Positions 24,058 to 31,964 of a DNA stretch of 64,000 nucleotides are shown one piece after another. A model generated the notes under the pieces. It saw only the letters and a list, made by a program, of their open reading frames with translations. It had not been told where the DNA came from and made no database searches. The position numbers and the translations under genes were made by a program. Origin of the DNA: Geomobilimonas luticola (GTDB lineage: Bacteria > Desulfobacterota > Desulfuromonadia > Geobacterales > Geobacteraceae); NCBI RefSeq assembly GCF_018476905.1, contig NZ_JAHCVK010000004.1:62001-126000 (forward strand), read 5' to 3'. The first letter of the stretch is position 1, and every line of letters starts with the position of its first letter.

Positions 24058-26051
24058 CACGCCGGCCTGAGCCCCTCCGCCACCACCTCGGCTATGTCGC
24101 GGACCCGGGTCTGGCCAGCCTGCCGGTCCTTGAGCCCATCCTCGAACATGGTCATGCAGTAGGGGCAGGCGGTACAGATGGTGTCCGCATTCTGCCGGAG
24201 CGCCTCGTCCACCCGGTTCAGGTTGATCCGCTCGCCGCTGTGCTCCTCCATCCACATCCTTCCTCCCCCGGCACCGCAGCAGAAGGAGTTGTTGCGACTG
24301 CGCTCCATTTCTGCGGGAGCGCTGCCGGTGGCAGCCGTTATGGCACTGCGGGGAGCATCGTAGACGTCATTGTGCCGCCCCAGGTAACAGGAGTCGTGGA
24401 AGAGGACGCCCCCCAGATCGCTTACCTGCCGGTTGAGTTTCAGCCGGCCCGACGACAGGAGCTGGTCGAGCAGTTCACCATGGTGGATTACCTCCAGTTC
24501 CAGACCGTACTGCCGGTAGTCGTTTTTCAGGGCGGAGAAGCAGTGGGGGCACTGGACGATGACCTTGGTGATCCCCTTCTCCCTGAAGAGCTGGACGTTC
24601 TCCTTCGCCATCCGGTCGAAGACGAACTCGTTCCCCAGCCGCCGCACGCTGTCGCCGCAGCACTTCTCCTCTTTCCCCAGAATACCCCAGGATACACCCG
24701 CGGCATCCAGGATGGTAGCGAGCGCCACTGTCACCTGCTTGCTCCGGGAGTCGAAGGTGCCGGCACAGCCGATGTAGAAGAGGTACTCCGTCACCCCTTT
24801 TTCAAACGGCTTGATCTCCATAGTGGAACACCATTTGGTCCGCTCGGAGGGTGCTATACCCCATGGGTTGGAGCGCTGTTCCATGTTCTCGAAGAGATTG
24901 AGGAGTTCCTCAGGGAATTTGCTCTCCATCTCCACCAGGTGCCGTCGCATCTTGACGATCTTCGGCATGTGCTCGATGAGGACCGGGCAGGCCTCCATGC
25001 AGGCGCCGCAGGTGGTGCAGGCCCAGATGGTCTCCTCCGTGCTGCTCCCCTCCCCTTCTTCCCCGATGAGGGGGATGACCGGCGCGCCCCCTTTCTGCAG
25101 GAGCGGGCCGTTGGCAAGGAGATTGGTCTTGATGGCATGGATCACCTGGCGGGGATTGAGGGACTTGCCGGTGGTGGTCGCCGGGCAGGCATTCTGACAG
25201 CGGCCGCACTCGGTACAGGAGAAGCTGTCGAACAGGTCCTTCCAGGTGAAGCGGTCCACCCGGGCCACGCCGAATTCTCCCCCCTTGGCGAACTCCTCCC
25301 GAGGCTGGGTGTTCGGTTTCTCCAGTGAGGCGAAGAAGCAGTTGGGGATGGCGGTGAGGATGTGCATATGCTTGCTGTGGGGGAGAAAGCAGATGAAGGC
25401 AAGCAGCACGAGGGCATGTATCCACCAGGAGAACCAGGCGATAGACTGAAGGCTGACGGCTGAAGGGAAGGCCAGAAGCAGTCCGGCAACAGCAGAGGAA
25501 ACCGGCATATAGGGAGCGGCCGGCTCATTCCCCAGGGAGATCTCCGCCCCGTGCAGGCCGAAGTAAGCGAGCATGAGGAGAGCGATGAAAGCGAGGATGA
25601 GGAACCCCTCCAGGCTGCGCGCCTTAACGTAGGTGGTGCTCATGTACGTCGGCGGGAAGAATATCCGTCGTGCAAACGCAAGAAAGATGGCCGCCAGGGT
25701 CAGCAGGGACACCAGGTCAAAGGCGAGGAGCAGTCCGTGGTAGAGAGGAGCGGGGAGGAGCGCCAGGGAGAAGGAGGGAACGACCCCTTCCACGAGGAAC
25801 TCGCCGTTGGCCAGGAGCAGGATTATGAAAGACCAGAAGATGATGAAATGGTTGACACCGAACGGTTTCGCCACCACCCGTTTCTGGCCGAAGGCGTAGA
25901 GGAGCATCTCCATGAGCCGCATGCCGGGATCGGAGAACCGGTCCTCGGGGCGGCCGAGGGTGACGAGGCTGAAACGCCGGTAGCAGCTCCAGACGAAGAA
26001 GATGCCGGCGGCAATGAGCAGGGGGGTGAAGATGGCAGGATTGGGGGTCAT
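24057..26051 (-). CDS. Membrane Fe-S oxidoreductase with NarI-like and CCG domains (ETF:menaquinone oxidoreductase type, EMO)
   Basis: The N-terminal ~240 residues contain five or six transmembrane helices with several His residues, like the nitrate-reductase gamma subunit, and probably bind heme b. Two [4Fe-4S] motifs follow, 'CTECGRCQNACP' and 'CTTCGACMEACP'. Then come two CCG (DUF224/HdrB-like) domains, with 'EEKCCGDSVRRLGNE' and 'HDSCYLGRHNDVYD...NNSFCCGAGGGRMWM'. This is the architecture of EMO, which passes electrons from ETF to menaquinone in Geobacter and syntrophs. Its position next to etfA and etfB supports that. The start has a GAGGA box. It is also called heterodisulfide reductase-like protein. 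Confidence 0.9.
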   Translation of the reverse strand: MTPNPAIFTPLLIAAGIFFVWSCYRRFSLVTLGRPEDRFSDPGMRLMEMLLYAFGQKRVVAKPFGVNHFIIFWSFIILLLANGEFLVEGVVPSFSLALLPAPLYHGLLLAFDLVSLLTLAAIFLAFARRIFFPPTYMSTTYVKARSLEGFLILAFIALLMLAYFGLHGAEISLGNEPAAPYMPVSSAVAGLLLAFPSAVSLQSIAWFSWWIHALVLLAFICFLPHSKHMHILTAIPNCFFASLEKPNTQPREEFAKGGEFGVARVDRFTWKDLFDSFSCTECGRCQNACPATTTGKSLNPRQVIHAIKTNLLANGPLLQKGGAPVIPLIGEEGEGSSTEETIWACTTCGACMEACPVLIEHMPKIVKMRRHLVEMESKFPEELLNLFENMEQRSNPWGIAPSERTKWCSTMEIKPFEKGVTEYLFYIGCAGTFDSRSKQVTVALATILDAAGVSWGILGKEEKCCGDSVRRLGNEFVFDRMAKENVQLFREKGITKVIVQCPHCFSALKNDYRQYGLELEVIHHGELLDQLLSSGRLKLNRQVSDLGGVLFHDSCYLGRHNDVYDAPRSAITAATGSAPAEMERSRNNSFCCGAGGGRMWMEEHSGERINLNRVDEALRQNADTICTACPYCMTMFEDGLKDRQAGQTRVRDIAEVVAEGLRPA

Positions 26052-26085
26052 GGTTATTCCTCGTGCAGATAAAATCAAATCTTTA

Positions 26086-26181
26086 ATGGTACACGGAAAA
26101 AGCGGACACTGCAGATAAAGGCGGATAGATCATATTCCTGATCCGCCTTGATCAGATTTTTTCGCCTTTTCCGCGTGCCAT
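26086..26181. repeat. Dispersed palindromic intergenic element, copy 2
   Basis: Outer arms 26086-26104 and 26163-26181 pair almost fully (ATGGTACACGGAAAAAGCG with its imperfect complement), and the inner arms AAGGCGGAT/ATCCGCCTT (26118-26126, 26141-26149) are perfect. It lies between etfA and the EMO gene. The same arms occur in the element at 13.8 kb. The extended cruciform may also slow transcription between the two genes. Confidence 0.68.
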
Positions 26182-26198
26182 TCGTTTTTCGGTGTTGT

Positions 26199-27527
26199 TT
26201 ACGCGATTTTTCCCTGGCGCTCGGCCTTCAGTTCCCGCAGGCGGTTGGTAATGGCGGGGATGATCTTGAACAGGTCGCCGACGATGCCGTAGGTGGCCAC
26301 CTCGAAGATGGGGGCATCCTTGTCCCGGTTGATGGCGATGACGATGTCCGAGTCCTGCATCCCCACCAGGTGCTGGATGGCCCCGGAAATCCCGCAGGCG
26401 ATGTAGATCTTGGGGCGGACCGTCTTGCCCGTCTGGCCCACCTGACGCTCCTGGGGCATCCACCCCGCGTCCACGGCGGAGCGCGACGCTCCCACCACCC
26501 CGCCCAGCTCGTCAGCCAGCTCCTGGAGCATGGCGAAGTTTTCCTTCGCCATCAGTCCCCGGCCGCCGGAGACGATGAAATCGGCTCCCGCCACGTCCAC
26601 CTGGTCCTTCTTCCGGTCGGAAATGATCTCCAGCACCTTGACGAGGATATCCTCTTCGGCGATGGGACAGCTCTCCCGGACGATCTCCCCCCCTGCCCCT
26701 TCCTGCCGCTCGGGCATGGGCATGACATGAGGACGGACAGTGGCCATCTGGGGGCGGAACTTGTCGCACATGATGGTGGCCATGATGTTGCCGCCGAAGG
26801 CGGGGCGGGTCTGCATGAGGTTTCGCTTGTCGTCGATGGCAAGACCGGTGCAGTCGGCGGTAAGGCCGGTCCCGACCACCGTGGCGACGGCGCCCGCAAG
26901 GTCGCGTCCCAGGCCGGTGGCTCCCATGAGGATGACTTCGGGCTTGTATGTTTCCACTAAATGACAGACCGCCTTGAGATAGGCCTGGGTACGGTAATAC
27001 CTGAACACGGGGGCATCGATGAGATAGGCTTTCTCCGCCCCGTGGGCGAATGCCTCCCGGCAGAGGTGTTCCACGTTGTCGCCGATGACGATTGCGGCCA
27101 GTTCCACATCCAGAGCCCGGGCCAGTTCTTTCCCTTTCCCCAGCAGTTCCCAGGAGACCTTGGCCGGCTCCCCTTCCGTCTGTTCGACAAAGACCCAGAC
27201 CCCCTTGTACTCCGCCAGCTTCTTCGCCAGGGCGGCGGCTTCCGGGTCGATTTCCTCTTCGACGGGAGCCGCCGAGGCAGCCAATTCCGCGAGGATTTTC
27301 TGTTCCTCGGGCGTAAAGTACATCTCCAGGGCAGAGGCAGGACAGATTTTCACGCATTTCTGGCAACCGATGCACTTTTCCTTGTCGATAATCGGTTCAC
27401 CGGCATCGTTCATTTCTACGCAGTTGACCGGGCAGACACTCTGGCAACGGGCACCACAGGCGATACAGGCACCGGCGATGAGTTGGGCCACGCCCCGGGG
27501 TTTCTTTGGTTTCTTCGGTTCGGTCAT
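26199..27527 (-). CDS. etfA: Electron transfer flavoprotein alpha subunit with N-terminal 2[4Fe-4S] ferredoxin domain
   Basis: The first ~75 residues are a bacterial ferredoxin domain with motifs 'CIACGARCQSVCP' and 'CIGCQKCVKICP' (the first has an extra residue in the usual CxxCxxC spacing). A linker of ~30 residues leads to a normal EtfA, with the FAD signature 'GASRSAVDAGWMPQERQVGQTGKTVRPKIYIACGISGAIQHLVGM' in the C-terminal third. The fused ferredoxin is characteristic of the EtfAB that works with EMO or of electron-bifurcating complexes. It is encoded just downstream of etfB. Confidence 0.93.
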   Translation of the reverse strand: MTEPKKPKKPRGVAQLIAGACIACGARCQSVCPVNCVEMNDAGEPIIDKEKCIGCQKCVKICPASALEMYFTPEEQKILAELAASAAPVEEEIDPEAAALAKKLAEYKGVWVFVEQTEGEPAKVSWELLGKGKELARALDVELAAIVIGDNVEHLCREAFAHGAEKAYLIDAPVFRYYRTQAYLKAVCHLVETYKPEVILMGATGLGRDLAGAVATVVGTGLTADCTGLAIDDKRNLMQTRPAFGGNIMATIMCDKFRPQMATVRPHVMPMPERQEGAGGEIVRESCPIAEEDILVKVLEIISDRKKDQVDVAGADFIVSGGRGLMAKENFAMLQELADELGGVVGASRSAVDAGWMPQERQVGQTGKTVRPKIYIACGISGAIQHLVGMQDSDIVIAINRDKDAPIFEVATYGIVGDLFKIIPAITNRLRELKAERQGKIA

Positions 27528-27570
27528 TGATGAGTCCTTATGGATTGTATATGATCAAACCCCTCCCCCG

Positions 27571-27617
27571 CCTCCCCTTATCAGGGGAGGGGTTATCTTC
27601 CCCCCTGACAAGGGGGG
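27571..27617. repeat. Two GC-rich hairpins between etfB and etfA
   Basis: Stems CCTCCCC/GGGGAGG (27571-27590) and CCCCCC/GGGGGG (27600-27617) are the same type as the hairpin at 383-405. In the transcript of etfBA they could attenuate or stabilise messages; otherwise they are a dispersed repeat. Confidence 0.6.
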
Positions 27618-27627
27618 ACCGGGGGGG

Positions 27628-28440
27628 TTACAACGCCAGCAGGTCTTTGCTCAGCAGCTTGTCGATGAGCAGATTCGCCGTTCCGTCCGGATCGTGCACC
27701 CCATCGCCGATGATCTCCCCCTTGTCCCGCTCGGGGGAGAATATCCGGCTCACCCAGGTGGGAGAGCCTTTCAGTCCGATGGTCGGTTCGGGAAGCTGCA
27801 TGACCTGGTTGTTCCAGACCTTGACCTCGGCATCCGCCGATTCCAGGCGTCGGGGGACGGTGGGGTAGCGGGGACGGTTCAGTTCACGGACCACGGTCAG
27901 CATGACCGGCAGGGGGGCCTCGACGATCTCGTGCCTTCCCTCCAGCTTGCGCCGTACCCGGATGACCCGTTTCTCCAGGTCGATATGCTCGATCCGGTCC
28001 ACCAGGGTGAGCTGGGTGTACCCCAGCCGTGTGGCAATCCCCGGTCCGACCTGGGCGGTGTCGCCGTCGATGGTCTGCTTGCCGCAGAGGACGATCCCCA
28101 CCTCGTCCTGCCCATGGAGCTTGCGGATTGCCGCCGCCAGGACGTTGCTGGTTGCCAGGGTGTCGGCTCCGCCGAAGACCCGGTCGGAAAGGAGGATTGC
28201 CTCGTCAACCCCCAGAGACAGGGCTTTTCGGAGCGTCGCCTCGGCGTTGGGCGGCCCCATGGAGATGGCCGCAACCCGGCAGCCGAAACGATCCTTGAGA
28301 CGCAGCGCCTCTTCAAGGGCGTGGGTGTCGTAAGGATTGACGATGAACGGGATCCCTTCCCGCACCAGGGTGTTCGTCACCGGATCGATCTGCACCTGGG
28401 TCGTATCGGGAACCTGCTTGATGCAGGCGACTATCTGCAT
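27628..28440 (-). CDS. etfB: Electron transfer flavoprotein beta subunit
   Basis: The 270-residue protein begins 'MQIVACIKQVPDTTQV' and has the ETF beta signature 'VNPYDTHALEEALRLKDRFG', 'AISMGPPNAEATLRKALSLGVDEAILLSDR' and 'GADTLATSNVLAAAI', which bind FAD/AMP and mark the docking face. With EtfA it takes electrons from acyl-CoA or related dehydrogenases and passes them to EMO and menaquinone. It is the first gene of the leftward group etfB-etfA-EMO-GATase. A palindrome TTGACC-TG-GGTCAA lies 75 bases upstream and could be the site of a CRP/FNR-type regulator. Confidence 0.94.
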   Translation of the reverse strand: MQIVACIKQVPDTTQVQIDPVTNTLVREGIPFIVNPYDTHALEEALRLKDRFGCRVAAISMGPPNAEATLRKALSLGVDEAILLSDRVFGGADTLATSNVLAAAIRKLHGQDEVGIVLCGKQTIDGDTAQVGPGIATRLGYTQLTLVDRIEHIDLEKRVIRVRRKLEGRHEIVEAPLPVMLTVVRELNRPRYPTVPRRLESADAEVKVWNNQVMQLPEPTIGLKGSPTWVSRIFSPERDKGEIIGDGVHDPDGTANLLIDKLLSKDLLAL

Positions 28441-28514
28441 GAAAAACCTCGCTAAGGGTTGATTTACAGAGAACGACGGAGTATTAAGCCTTGCATGAAC
28501 AGAAGGGGAAAACC

Positions 28515-28528
28515 TTGACCTGGGTCAA
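28515..28528. promoter_or_regulatory. Inverted repeat TTGACC-TG-GGTCAA upstream of etfB
   Basis: This perfect 6-2-6 palindrome resembles binding sites of CRP/FNR-family regulators such as HcpR. It is the only clear feature in the ~360-base gap between etfB and the GNAT gene; the rest of that gap is AT-rich, with no convincing gene. Confidence 0.4.
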
Positions 28529-28798
28529 AACGGCATCATTGGTGTGCAGCAAAGGCCCACAGTGTCTATTTTTTAATCCGCAGTGGATAATAATCAAATT
28601 TACCGGGCTTGGCAATCACTTCTGTGCTTAATTTCTAATCAATTTTTTTTACTCTGACTGTAATTAACCGATATCAGGAAAGTTTCACGGCACAAGGTAA
28701 GTATGAGCAAGATATACGACATGTAACAGTACCAAATATCGGCACCATTACAACGCATGGCATCCACAAAGCAGCGAAACCAGGCCCTCCACCTGATA

Positions 28799-29674
28799 TC
28801 ACCCCATGCTTCCCATGCTGGCAAGGGCAAAAATGACACCGGGGTCGTAGTCAGGCACCTCTCCCCGGAACATGAGCGTTGTCGAGCCCGACACCGTGAA
28901 TCCCCGTTCAGCAAGCAGGGAAGCCGCCGTGAGATTGCGCAGCGGCACATCCAGGAACAGCAGGCACCCGCCACCGGCCCGCACCATGGCGCTGTCCAGC
29001 AGAGTGGCCGCCAGCTCACGGTCACGAGAGTTCCACGGCCCCAATTGCACCCCCGTCGGCCAGCGCTGCAGAGCGAGAAATCCGTCAGACTCCCCGTACA
29101 CCTCACCCCGCTCCCGCACCGCGGCAAGGAGAAGACGCCGGTCGTCACCCCATCCGGAAAAATCAAGGTGAACCATGCCGGCCAGGGGAACCATTCTTCC
29201 CCCTGCCACCGGCCCGTCTATGCCGGTACCGGCCCAGCGCCTGATGCCGTCGATCGACCTGAAGCCGAGCTTTTCGTAGAGCGGGCGGCCCGTCGGGGAC
29301 GCGGTGAGCCAGATCGTCCTCGCTCCTGCCCGTTTCAGGGATGCAATGGCCCGGGACATGAGCCCCATCCCGAGACCGCGGCCACGCTGGTCATGCCGAA
29401 CAATGAGATTGCCGATCCAGCCGCTGTTTCCGTACGTGACGGTGGTTACGAACGCTACCGGCAGATCGTCATGCCGCACCACGAAGCACCTCCCGGGAGA
29501 GGAGTGGAGCAGGAACTCCAGCTCCCAGCGGTTGCACAGCCACCCCTCCCGGGCCGCCAGCTGCAGAAAATGGTCAATGTCTGTCGTACGGAACCGGTCG
29601 ACCATCCTGTCTCCAGAGCCACTGGCAGCTTCCGGCCGGTCCATCTCGGCTACTGATCTGGACCGTTTATTCAT
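28799..29674 (-). CDS. GNAT N-acetyltransferase with C-terminal YitH-type domain, 291 aa
   Basis: The N-terminal half carries the GNAT acetyl-CoA motif 'NLIVRHDQRGRGLGMGLMSRAI' (R/Q-x-x-G-x-G/A). The segment 'FLQLAAREGWLCNRWELEFLLHS' and a second, weaker domain (about 165-285) with 'GWGDDRRLLLAAVRERGEVYGESDGFLALQRW' follow the YitH acetyltransferase pattern. Substrate is unknown. The start ATG overlaps the stop of the nifB-like gene in ATGA, so the two are translationally coupled, and the GNAT gene is presumably expressed only when the nifB-like transcript is. A longer frame upstream belongs to the shadow of nifB. Confidence 0.85.
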   Translation of the reverse strand: MNKRSRSVAEMDRPEAASGSGDRMVDRFRTTDIDHFLQLAAREGWLCNRWELEFLLHSSPGRCFVVRHDDLPVAFVTTVTYGNSGWIGNLIVRHDQRGRGLGMGLMSRAIASLKRAGARTIWLTASPTGRPLYEKLGFRSIDGIRRWAGTGIDGPVAGGRMVPLAGMVHLDFSGWGDDRRLLLAAVRERGEVYGESDGFLALQRWPTGVQLGPWNSRDRELAATLLDSAMVRAGGGCLLFLDVPLRNLTAASLLAERGFTVSGSTTLMFRGEVPDYDPGVIFALASMGSMG

Positions 29675-30537
29675 TGTCCCACCGCACACCCGGCATCCGC
29701 CCGTGCCACATCCTGTCCTATCAGGCCGAGGGCGTCGGCCCGGCACTGGCGGCAGTGCTTGAACTGGCCGATGATCCGCTCATTGGCCCGCCGCACGGCC
29801 TCCAGCAGCTCCGGGGCAGGAGGGACCACATGGGCGAAGTCCGCCTGGGGGATGAGGGGCATGACGTTCATGACGGACGCCCCCAGTTCCTTTACCTTCC
29901 GACCGATAAGGGGAATCTGGCTCTCGTTCACGCCGGGGATGTAGACGGTGTTCACCTTGATGGTCATGCCGTACTCCGCGGCGCGTCTGATCCCTTCCAG
30001 CTGGTTGGCACCGAGTATGGCCGCCCCTTCGGCTCCGGTGAACTTTTTGCCGTGATAGAGAATGTGACGGTAAATCATGGCACCGACCTCCGGGTCCAGC
30101 GCATTGACCGTCACGGTCAGGCTGTGGAGGTCCAACTCCTGGAGGAGATCGATCTTTTCCGGCAGGAGGAGACCGTTGGTGCTCATGCACGTTATGAGAT
30201 GGGGGAACTCCTCCCTCACCAGCCGGAAAGTTTCGAAGGTCTCCTCGTTGGCCAGGGGGTCCCCTGGCCCGGCAATGCCGATCACCTTGATGATCGGGCC
30301 GAGTATCTCGCTCGCCATCACCTCACGTACCTTGGCGATCGCCTCCCGGGGAGTGAGGAGCTGGCTCGTCACGCCGGGTCGCGACTCGTTGGCGCAGTCG
30401 TGACGGCGGGAGCAGTAGCCGCACTTTATGTTGCACTTCGGCGCCACCGCCAGGTGCATCCGGCCGTTCTTGTGATGATTGCCACCGAAACAGGGGTGAC
30501 CCTGGATGTTCTTCTTGCCGCTGCATGCCGTTGCCAT
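29671..30537 (-). CDS. nifB: NifB-like radical SAM protein (nitrogenase cofactor core synthesis), short form
   Basis: The 288-residue protein has the NifB N-terminal pattern 'HPCFGGNHHKNGRMHLAVAPKCNIKCGYC' with the radical SAM motif CNIKCGYC. The segment 'RHDCANESRPGV' follows, then 'IAGPGDPLANEETFETFRLV', and the diagnostic end 'HCRQCRADALGLIGQD'. It lacks the NifX/NafY-like C-terminal domain, as many NifB proteins do. NifB makes the [8Fe-9S-C] cluster that is the core of FeMo-co. It is preceded by a sigma-54 promoter and by a leader with two terminators. A DraG-like gene is divergent, supporting nitrogen fixation. The ATG has a GGGAG box. Confidence 0.9.
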   Translation of the reverse strand: MATACSGKKNIQGHPCFGGNHHKNGRMHLAVAPKCNIKCGYCSRRHDCANESRPGVTSQLLTPREAIAKVREVMASEILGPIIKVIGIAGPGDPLANEETFETFRLVREEFPHLITCMSTNGLLLPEKIDLLQELDLHSLTVTVNALDPEVGAMIYRHILYHGKKFTGAEGAAILGANQLEGIRRAAEYGMTIKVNTVYIPGVNESQIPLIGRKVKELGASVMNVMPLIPQADFAHVVPPAPELLEAVRRANERIIGQFKHCRQCRADALGLIGQDVARADAGCAVGQ

Positions 30538-30573
30538 CTCTGACTCCCTTTCCGCGGTGCCGTTACCGCAATG

Positions 30574-30603
30574 AAAAAGGCGCTCGACCGTTGGGTCAGC
30601 GCC
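30574..30603 (-). terminator. Leader terminator 2 of nifB
   Basis: GGCGCT/AGCGCC extended by GACC/GGTC is followed on the minus strand by TTTTT. It lies between the promoter and the nifB ATG. Just upstream a stem CGGC/GCUG closes the hexaloop AAAGGC (A at position 1, G at 4), and its 3' side overlaps the terminator arm. Confidence 0.78.
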
Positions 30604-30614
30604 TTTGCCGAATG

Positions 30615-30648
30615 AAAAAAGCCCGGGGGGAACTGCTTCCCGCCGGGC
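30615..30648 (-). terminator. Leader terminator 1 of nifB
   Basis: GCCCGG/CCGGGC extended by GGGAA/TTCCC is followed on the minus strand by TTTTTT. Its 5' arm is also needed for the second hexaloop hairpin of the upstream ANTAR-like motif, so the two conformations are mutually exclusive. Confidence 0.82.
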
Positions 30649-30681
30649 GTCATTGCCTCTGGTTCGATACTTCCTTGTACC
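30643..30681 (-). promoter_or_regulatory. ANTAR-type dual-hexaloop antiterminator in the nifB leader
   Basis: In the transcript the stem GGUAC/GUAUC closes the hexaloop AAGGAA (30666-30681). Three bases later a stem built on GGC/GCC, extendable to CC/GG, closes the hexaloop AAUGAC (30643-30662). Both loops have A at 1 and G at 4. The second hairpin consumes the GCCCGG that would otherwise start terminator 1, so protein binding would allow read-through. Confidence 0.72.
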
Positions 30682-30718
30682 GTTGCTGCCAATCTCCCTA
30701 TCATTATCCATGCCAGAA

Positions 30719-30734
30719 CGCAATTAATCTCCCA
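30719..30734 (-). promoter_or_regulatory. Sigma-54 promoter of nifB
   Basis: On the minus strand TGGGAGATTAATTGCG has TGG and TTGC with the right spacing (GG to GC ten bases). The predicted leader of about 170 bases contains the hexaloop motif and two terminators. Confidence 0.62.
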
Positions 30735-30833
30735 AAGCCCGCCATCAGCCTTGTTGCGGAATCTACGGGAAGAAATAATGGAGATACCGCTGCCTTAATT
30801 TTCGGATAGTGCTCATTTTGTGGGCAACTGACA

Positions 30834-30890
30834 CAGCGAACGGTGAAAGGTGAATAGTTAGACGTTACCGCATGAATTCACCATTCGCTG
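30834..30890. repeat. Imperfect palindrome CAGCGAACGGTGAA...TTCACCATTCGCTG
   Basis: Two 14-base arms match at 13 positions and enclose about 29 bases, just upstream of the DraG-like gene. It may be an operator or part of the GTGAA-type intergenic repeats. Confidence 0.55.
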
Positions 30891-30930
30891 TTCACCCTTT
30901 GAGAGGTCCGCTTATTGCATCCCCCACTCC

Positions 30931-31893
30931 ATGACTGTTCCCCACGACATCCATGACATCCTCTCCCGGACAAGGGGAGCTTTCGTAGGCCTGGCGATCG
31001 GTGATGCCCTCGGTGCGCCGGTGGAGTTCATGACCAGCAGCGAAATCAGGGCGAAGCACGGCCTGCTGCGCGATCTGGTGGGAGGTGGCTGGCTGCGGCT
31101 GAAACCGGGGCAGGTGACCGACGACACGGAGATGGCGCTCTGCATCGCCCGGGCCATCGATGCTGCGGAGGGGTGGGACCTGAATGGTATCGCCGGCAAT
31201 TTCGCCGCCTGGCTCAGGACCAGGCCGGTGGACGTGGGAGACACCTGTCGTCGCGGCATCCGCAACTACATGCTCAAGGGGGTGCTGGAAACCCCTTTCA
31301 ACCAATGGGACGCCGGCAACGGCGCGGCAATGAGGATGGCGCCGGTGGCACTCTTCACCCTGGGGGACGACGAAGCCCTGACCGACCGCGCCGTGGCCCA
31401 GGGCCGCCTCACCCACAACCACCCTCTCTCCGACGCAGCCTGTATCTGCCTCGGCCGCCTCGTCCATCTGGCAATCCAGGGGCGGTCAAAAAACCGGTTA
31501 CGCAGGGAGGCGGACCGGCTCGTCGCTGCGCATCCGGCATTCGGGTTCGACAAGTACAAGGGGTTGGCCAGCGGCTACGTGGTTGACACCCTCCAGACCG
31601 TTTTTCATCATTTCTTCAGAACAACCGGCTTCGAGGAATGCGTGGTGGCAACGGTGAACCAAGGAGGGGATGCGGACACCACCGGCGCCATCGCCGGGAT
31701 GCTGGCGGGGGCCTACTATGGTATGGAGCAGGTGCCGCGGCGATGGATGAAAAGACTCGACCCGAAAGTGCGGGAAGAGACCACCCGCCTGGCGGAACGG
31801 CTGTTCCGGCTTTCCCCGCTGTACGCCGCCTTTCCGCCCGTCGGCTCGGTGAATGACCAGACGGTCGACTGCTGTCACTATGCGCGGAAATGA
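30931..31893 (+). CDS. draG: ADP-ribosylglycohydrolase (DraG-like)
   Basis: The 320-residue protein matches the ADP-ribosylglycohydrolase fold with the dinuclear metal motifs 'GLAIGDALGAPVEF', 'VTDDTEMALCIARAI' and 'NQGGDADTTGAIAGMLAGAYYG'. DraG removes ADP-ribose from the Fe protein of nitrogenase and so reactivates it; other family members act on other ADP-ribosylated targets. Divergence from the nifB-like gene supports the nitrogenase role; the DraT partner is not in the window. No clear ribosome binding site precedes the ATG. A terminator follows. Confidence 0.87.
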   Translation: MTVPHDIHDILSRTRGAFVGLAIGDALGAPVEFMTSSEIRAKHGLLRDLVGGGWLRLKPGQVTDDTEMALCIARAIDAAEGWDLNGIAGNFAAWLRTRPVDVGDTCRRGIRNYMLKGVLETPFNQWDAGNGAAMRMAPVALFTLGDDEALTDRAVAQGRLTHNHPLSDAACICLGRLVHLAIQGRSKNRLRREADRLVAAHPAFGFDKYKGLASGYVVDTLQTVFHHFFRTTGFEECVVATVNQGGDADTTGAIAGMLAGAYYGMEQVPRRWMKRLDPKVREETTRLAERLFRLSPLYAAFPPVGSVNDQTVDCCHYARK

Positions 31894-31897
31894 AAAA

Positions 31898-31946
31898 GGT
31901 CAGGTCCCACCGCATCCTGCCTTCGGCTGAAACCTGACCCCACTTT
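31898..31946. terminator. Terminator between convergent draG and the Tad-like gene
   Basis: GGTCAGGT/ACCTGACC is followed by TTTTT on the plus strand and preceded by AAAAA, so it can work in both directions. Confidence 0.8.
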
Positions 31947-31964
31947 TTCACTACAGATGGCAAA

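Noticed and set aside
30781-30930. A sigma-54 promoter for the DraG-like gene
   Set aside because: TGGGCAACTGACACAGC looks similar but the GG and GC doublets are not ten bases apart.
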